Assembly (NCBI GenBank): GCA_903904275.1
Contig: CAIVBX010000178.1
Location: forward strand, 1 to 8,016
DNA: 8,016 bases
Source: an uncultured Pseudomonadota bacterium
Lineage (GTDB): Bacteria; Pseudomonadota; Gammaproteobacteria; Methylococcales; Methylomonadaceae
Direction: 5' to 3'
The notes beneath the pieces were generated by a model that worked only from the letters and a program-made list of their open reading frames with translations, was not told the origin of the DNA and ran no database searches. Each line of letters starts with the position of its first letter. Within the stretch, counting starts at the first letter, position 1. Below are positions 6,375 to 8,016 of the stretch, piece after piece. Made by a program: the position numbers and the translations under genes.

Positions 6375-7007
6375 ATGAGAACACGCCTTAAAATTTGCGG
6401 CTTTACTGAAGTTGAAACCGCCGTTTATGCCGCGCATTTAGGGATTGATGCGATTGGTTTAGTTTTTTATGCCAAAAGTCCGCGTCACGTCACGATTGAA
6501 AAAGCGATTGAAATTACCAAAGCATTGCCGCCATTTACAACGGTTGTCGGTTTATTTGTAAATGAAAAAGAAAGTGTGATTCGTGACGTTTTAGCGCAAG
6601 TGCCACTCGATTATTTACAATTTCATGGTGATGAACCAGCAGAAGATTGTCGCATTTACGGCAAACGTTACATTAAAGCCATCAGCGTTAAAAAAGGGCT
6701 GGATTTTGAAAAATTAAACGCTCAGTATCACGACGCGAAAGGCTTGCTTTTAGATGCGTATCATCCAGACGCAAAAGGCGGCACAGGAACACAATTTGAT
6801 TGGGATTTATTGCCCACAAAACGTCCGATTCCCATTATTTTAGCGGGCGGTTTAACTATCCAAAACATTAAAAGAGCGATTCAAATCGCCCATCCTTACG
6901 CAGTCGATGTCAGCAGCGGTGTCGAATTAGAAAAAGGCAAAAAAGACATTGTCAAAATGACTGCATTTACACAACAAGTTCAAGAAGGTGATCGAGAAAC
7001 TTTATGA
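6375..7007 (+). CDS. trpF: Phosphoribosylanthranilate isomerase
   Basis: Cytoplasmic TIM-barrel enzyme of tryptophan biosynthesis that converts N-(5'-phosphoribosyl)anthranilate to the 1-deoxyribulose phosphate form by an Amadori rearrangement. The 210-residue length is normal for the stand-alone enzyme. Family motifs run in order: LKICGFT (5-11) with the general base Cys8; FYAKSPRHV (31-39); VGLFVN (58-63); LDYLQFHGDE (78-87); LLLDAYHPDAKGGTGTQFDW with the general acid Asp127; and the phosphate-binding strands GGTG (135-138), LAGGL (156-160) and DVSSGVE (178-184). The start ATG gives the canonical short N-terminus before the KICG strand; the ribosome-binding site is weak. Its TGA overlaps the trpB start in ATGA, so the two are very probably cotranscribed and translationally coupled. 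No trpC fusion is present. Confidence 0.97.
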   Translation: MRTRLKICGFTEVETAVYAAHLGIDAIGLVFYAKSPRHVTIEKAIEITKALPPFTTVVGLFVNEKESVIRDVLAQVPLDYLQFHGDEPAEDCRIYGKRYIKAISVKKGLDFEKLNAQYHDAKGLLLDAYHPDAKGGTGTQFDWDLLPTKRPIPIILAGGLTIQNIKRAIQIAHPYAVDVSSGVELEKGKKDIVKMTAFTQQVQEGDRETL

Positions 7008-8016
7008 CCGAAAAATATAACAAACCCGACGCACGGGGACATTTTGGTGTTTATGGCGGCATTTTTGTCGCGGAAACCTTAATGCCTGCGATTACGGAAT
7101 TAAACGCCGCGTATCAACATTACATGCACGATGCGGATTTTGTCGCGGAACTCGATAAGGATATGCAACATTACGTCGGTCGTCCGTCGCCGCTTTATCA
7201 TGCAGAACGTTGGACAAAAGAACTCGGTGGCGCACAAATTTATTTGAAACGTGAAGATTTAAATCACACGGGTTCACACAAAATTAACAACACGGTTGGA
7301 CAAGCGTTGCTTGCTAAACGTATGGGCAAAACGCGCATTATTGCTGAAACGGGCGCAGGTCAACATGGCGTGGCGACGGCAACGGTGGCAGCACGTTTAG
7401 GTTTGGAATGCGTGATTTACATGGGCGCAGTCGATGTCGCGCGTCAATCTCTCAACGTTTATCGCATGAAATTACTCGGTGCAACGGTTGTTGCTGTTGA
7501 ATCGGGTTCAAAAACGTTAAAAGACGCATTAAACGAAGCGTTGCGCGACTGGGTCACAAATATCGATAACACGTTCTACATTATCGGTACAGTTGCAGGA
7601 CCTCATCCATATCCTGCAATGGTGCGTGATTTCCAAGCGATTTTAGGACGCGAAGCCAAACAACAATGTTTAGCGCAAGCGGGTAAATTACCGAATGCGT
7701 TAGTCGCCTGTGTGGGCGGCGGTTCAAATGCAATGGGGCTTTTCTATCCATTTATTGACGACGCTGACGTGAAACTAATTGGTGTTGAAGCGGCAGGCGA
7801 TGGCGTTGAAACAGGTCGTCATTCTGCGCCATTATGTGCAGGTCGCCCTGGTGTGTTGCACGGTAATCGTACTTATTTGATGTCAGATGATGATGGCGAA
7901 ATTATTGAAACCCATTCAATTTCGGCTGGTTTAGATTACCCTGGCGTTGGGCCTGAACACGCATGGCTAAAAGATTCTGGTCGCGCTCAATATGTGAATA
8001 TCACTGATGATGAAGC
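7004..8016 (+). CDS. trpB: Tryptophan synthase beta subunit, 5' part (C-terminus cut by window edge)
   Basis: PLP enzyme that joins indole and L-serine to form tryptophan, receiving indole through a tunnel from the alpha subunit. The frame is open for 337 codons from the ATG at 7004 to the window edge; about 60-70 residues of a roughly 400-residue family are missing. Visible motifs are RGHFGVYGGIFVAETL (11-26), REDLNHTGSHKINN with the PLP Schiff-base Lys93, AETGAGQHG with catalytic Glu115, and the PLP-phosphate loop VGGGSNAMGLF (237-247). GVEAAGDGVETGRHSAPL and YPGVGPEHA (312-320) follow. Lys93 and Glu115 lie six residues after the E. coli equivalents, consistent with a slightly longer N-terminus. 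The start codon overlaps the trpF stop in ATGA. An AAGG at 6985-6988 is too distant to be an ideal ribosome-binding site, so translation may depend on coupling. trpA is expected to follow outside the window. Confidence 0.97.
   Translation, partial: MTEKYNKPDARGHFGVYGGIFVAETLMPAITELNAAYQHYMHDADFVAELDKDMQHYVGRPSPLYHAERWTKELGGAQIYLKREDLNHTGSHKINNTVGQALLAKRMGKTRIIAETGAGQHGVATATVAARLGLECVIYMGAVDVARQSLNVYRMKLLGATVVAVESGSKTLKDALNEALRDWVTNIDNTFYIIGTVAGPHPYPAMVRDFQAILGREAKQQCLAQAGKLPNALVACVGGGSNAMGLFYPFIDDADVKLIGVEAAGDGVETGRHSAPLCAGRPGVLHGNRTYLMSDDDGEIIETHSISAGLDYPGVGPEHAWLKDSGRAQYVNITDDE

Noticed and set aside
7092..7277. Minus-strand 61-codon frame in trpB
   Set aside because: It is antisense to the conserved N-terminal and PLP-lysine region of trpB, with no independent support.

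Overview
The window looks like chromosome from a moderately AT-rich gammaproteobacterium. It holds five protein genes: two housekeeping genes cut by the window edges, a complete trpF, an uncommon large penicillin-binding protein, and a pair of exported proteins of which one is clearly a copper-type cupredoxin. The class assignment is an inference from the character of the Pgi, TrpF and TrpB proteins and from the membrane cupredoxin pair, a type I associate with sulfur-oxidising and methylotrophic gammaproteobacteria. The genus cannot be fixed from the sequence. No tRNA, rRNA, CRISPR array, transposase or integrase is visible, and nothing marks the region as recently acquired.

Layout. Bases 1-1379 (minus strand) are the first 459 codons of pgi, glucose-6-phosphate isomerase; its C-terminus lies beyond the left edge. 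Bases 1380-1612 are a divergent intergenic region with a possible pgi promoter on one side. On the other side, ahead of the rightward genes, are two notable elements: a perfect 7-bp inverted repeat that is also a pair of direct repeats one helical turn apart, and an AT-rich palindrome resembling a Fur box. Bases 1613-3121 (plus) carry two exported proteins, each with a signal peptide, a periplasmic domain and a C-terminal membrane anchor. The first is a small protein of unknown function whose predicted mature N-terminus is His-Gly-Gly. The second is a cupredoxin with a Cys-x4-His-x4-Met copper site and a Met/His-rich N-terminal arm. A strong intrinsic terminator (3139-3176) closes this pair.

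Bases 3264-6314 (plus) encode a 1016-residue bifunctional-type penicillin-binding protein with GT51 and transpeptidase domains. All three transpeptidase motifs are intact, but the glycosyltransferase motifs are divergent and there is a large insertion between the SxN and KTG motifs. Bases 6375-7007 are trpF, overlapping by 4 bases the start of trpB (7004 to the right edge). These encode consecutive-pathway tryptophan enzymes that are probably translationally coupled; trpA would be expected next but is outside the window.

Functionally the window contains three unrelated modules: central carbon metabolism (pgi), a periplasmic copper-related cassette plus a cell-wall synthase, and tryptophan biosynthesis. 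The parts most worth a second look are the two-gene membrane copper cassette with its repeat-bearing upstream region, and the variant PBP.
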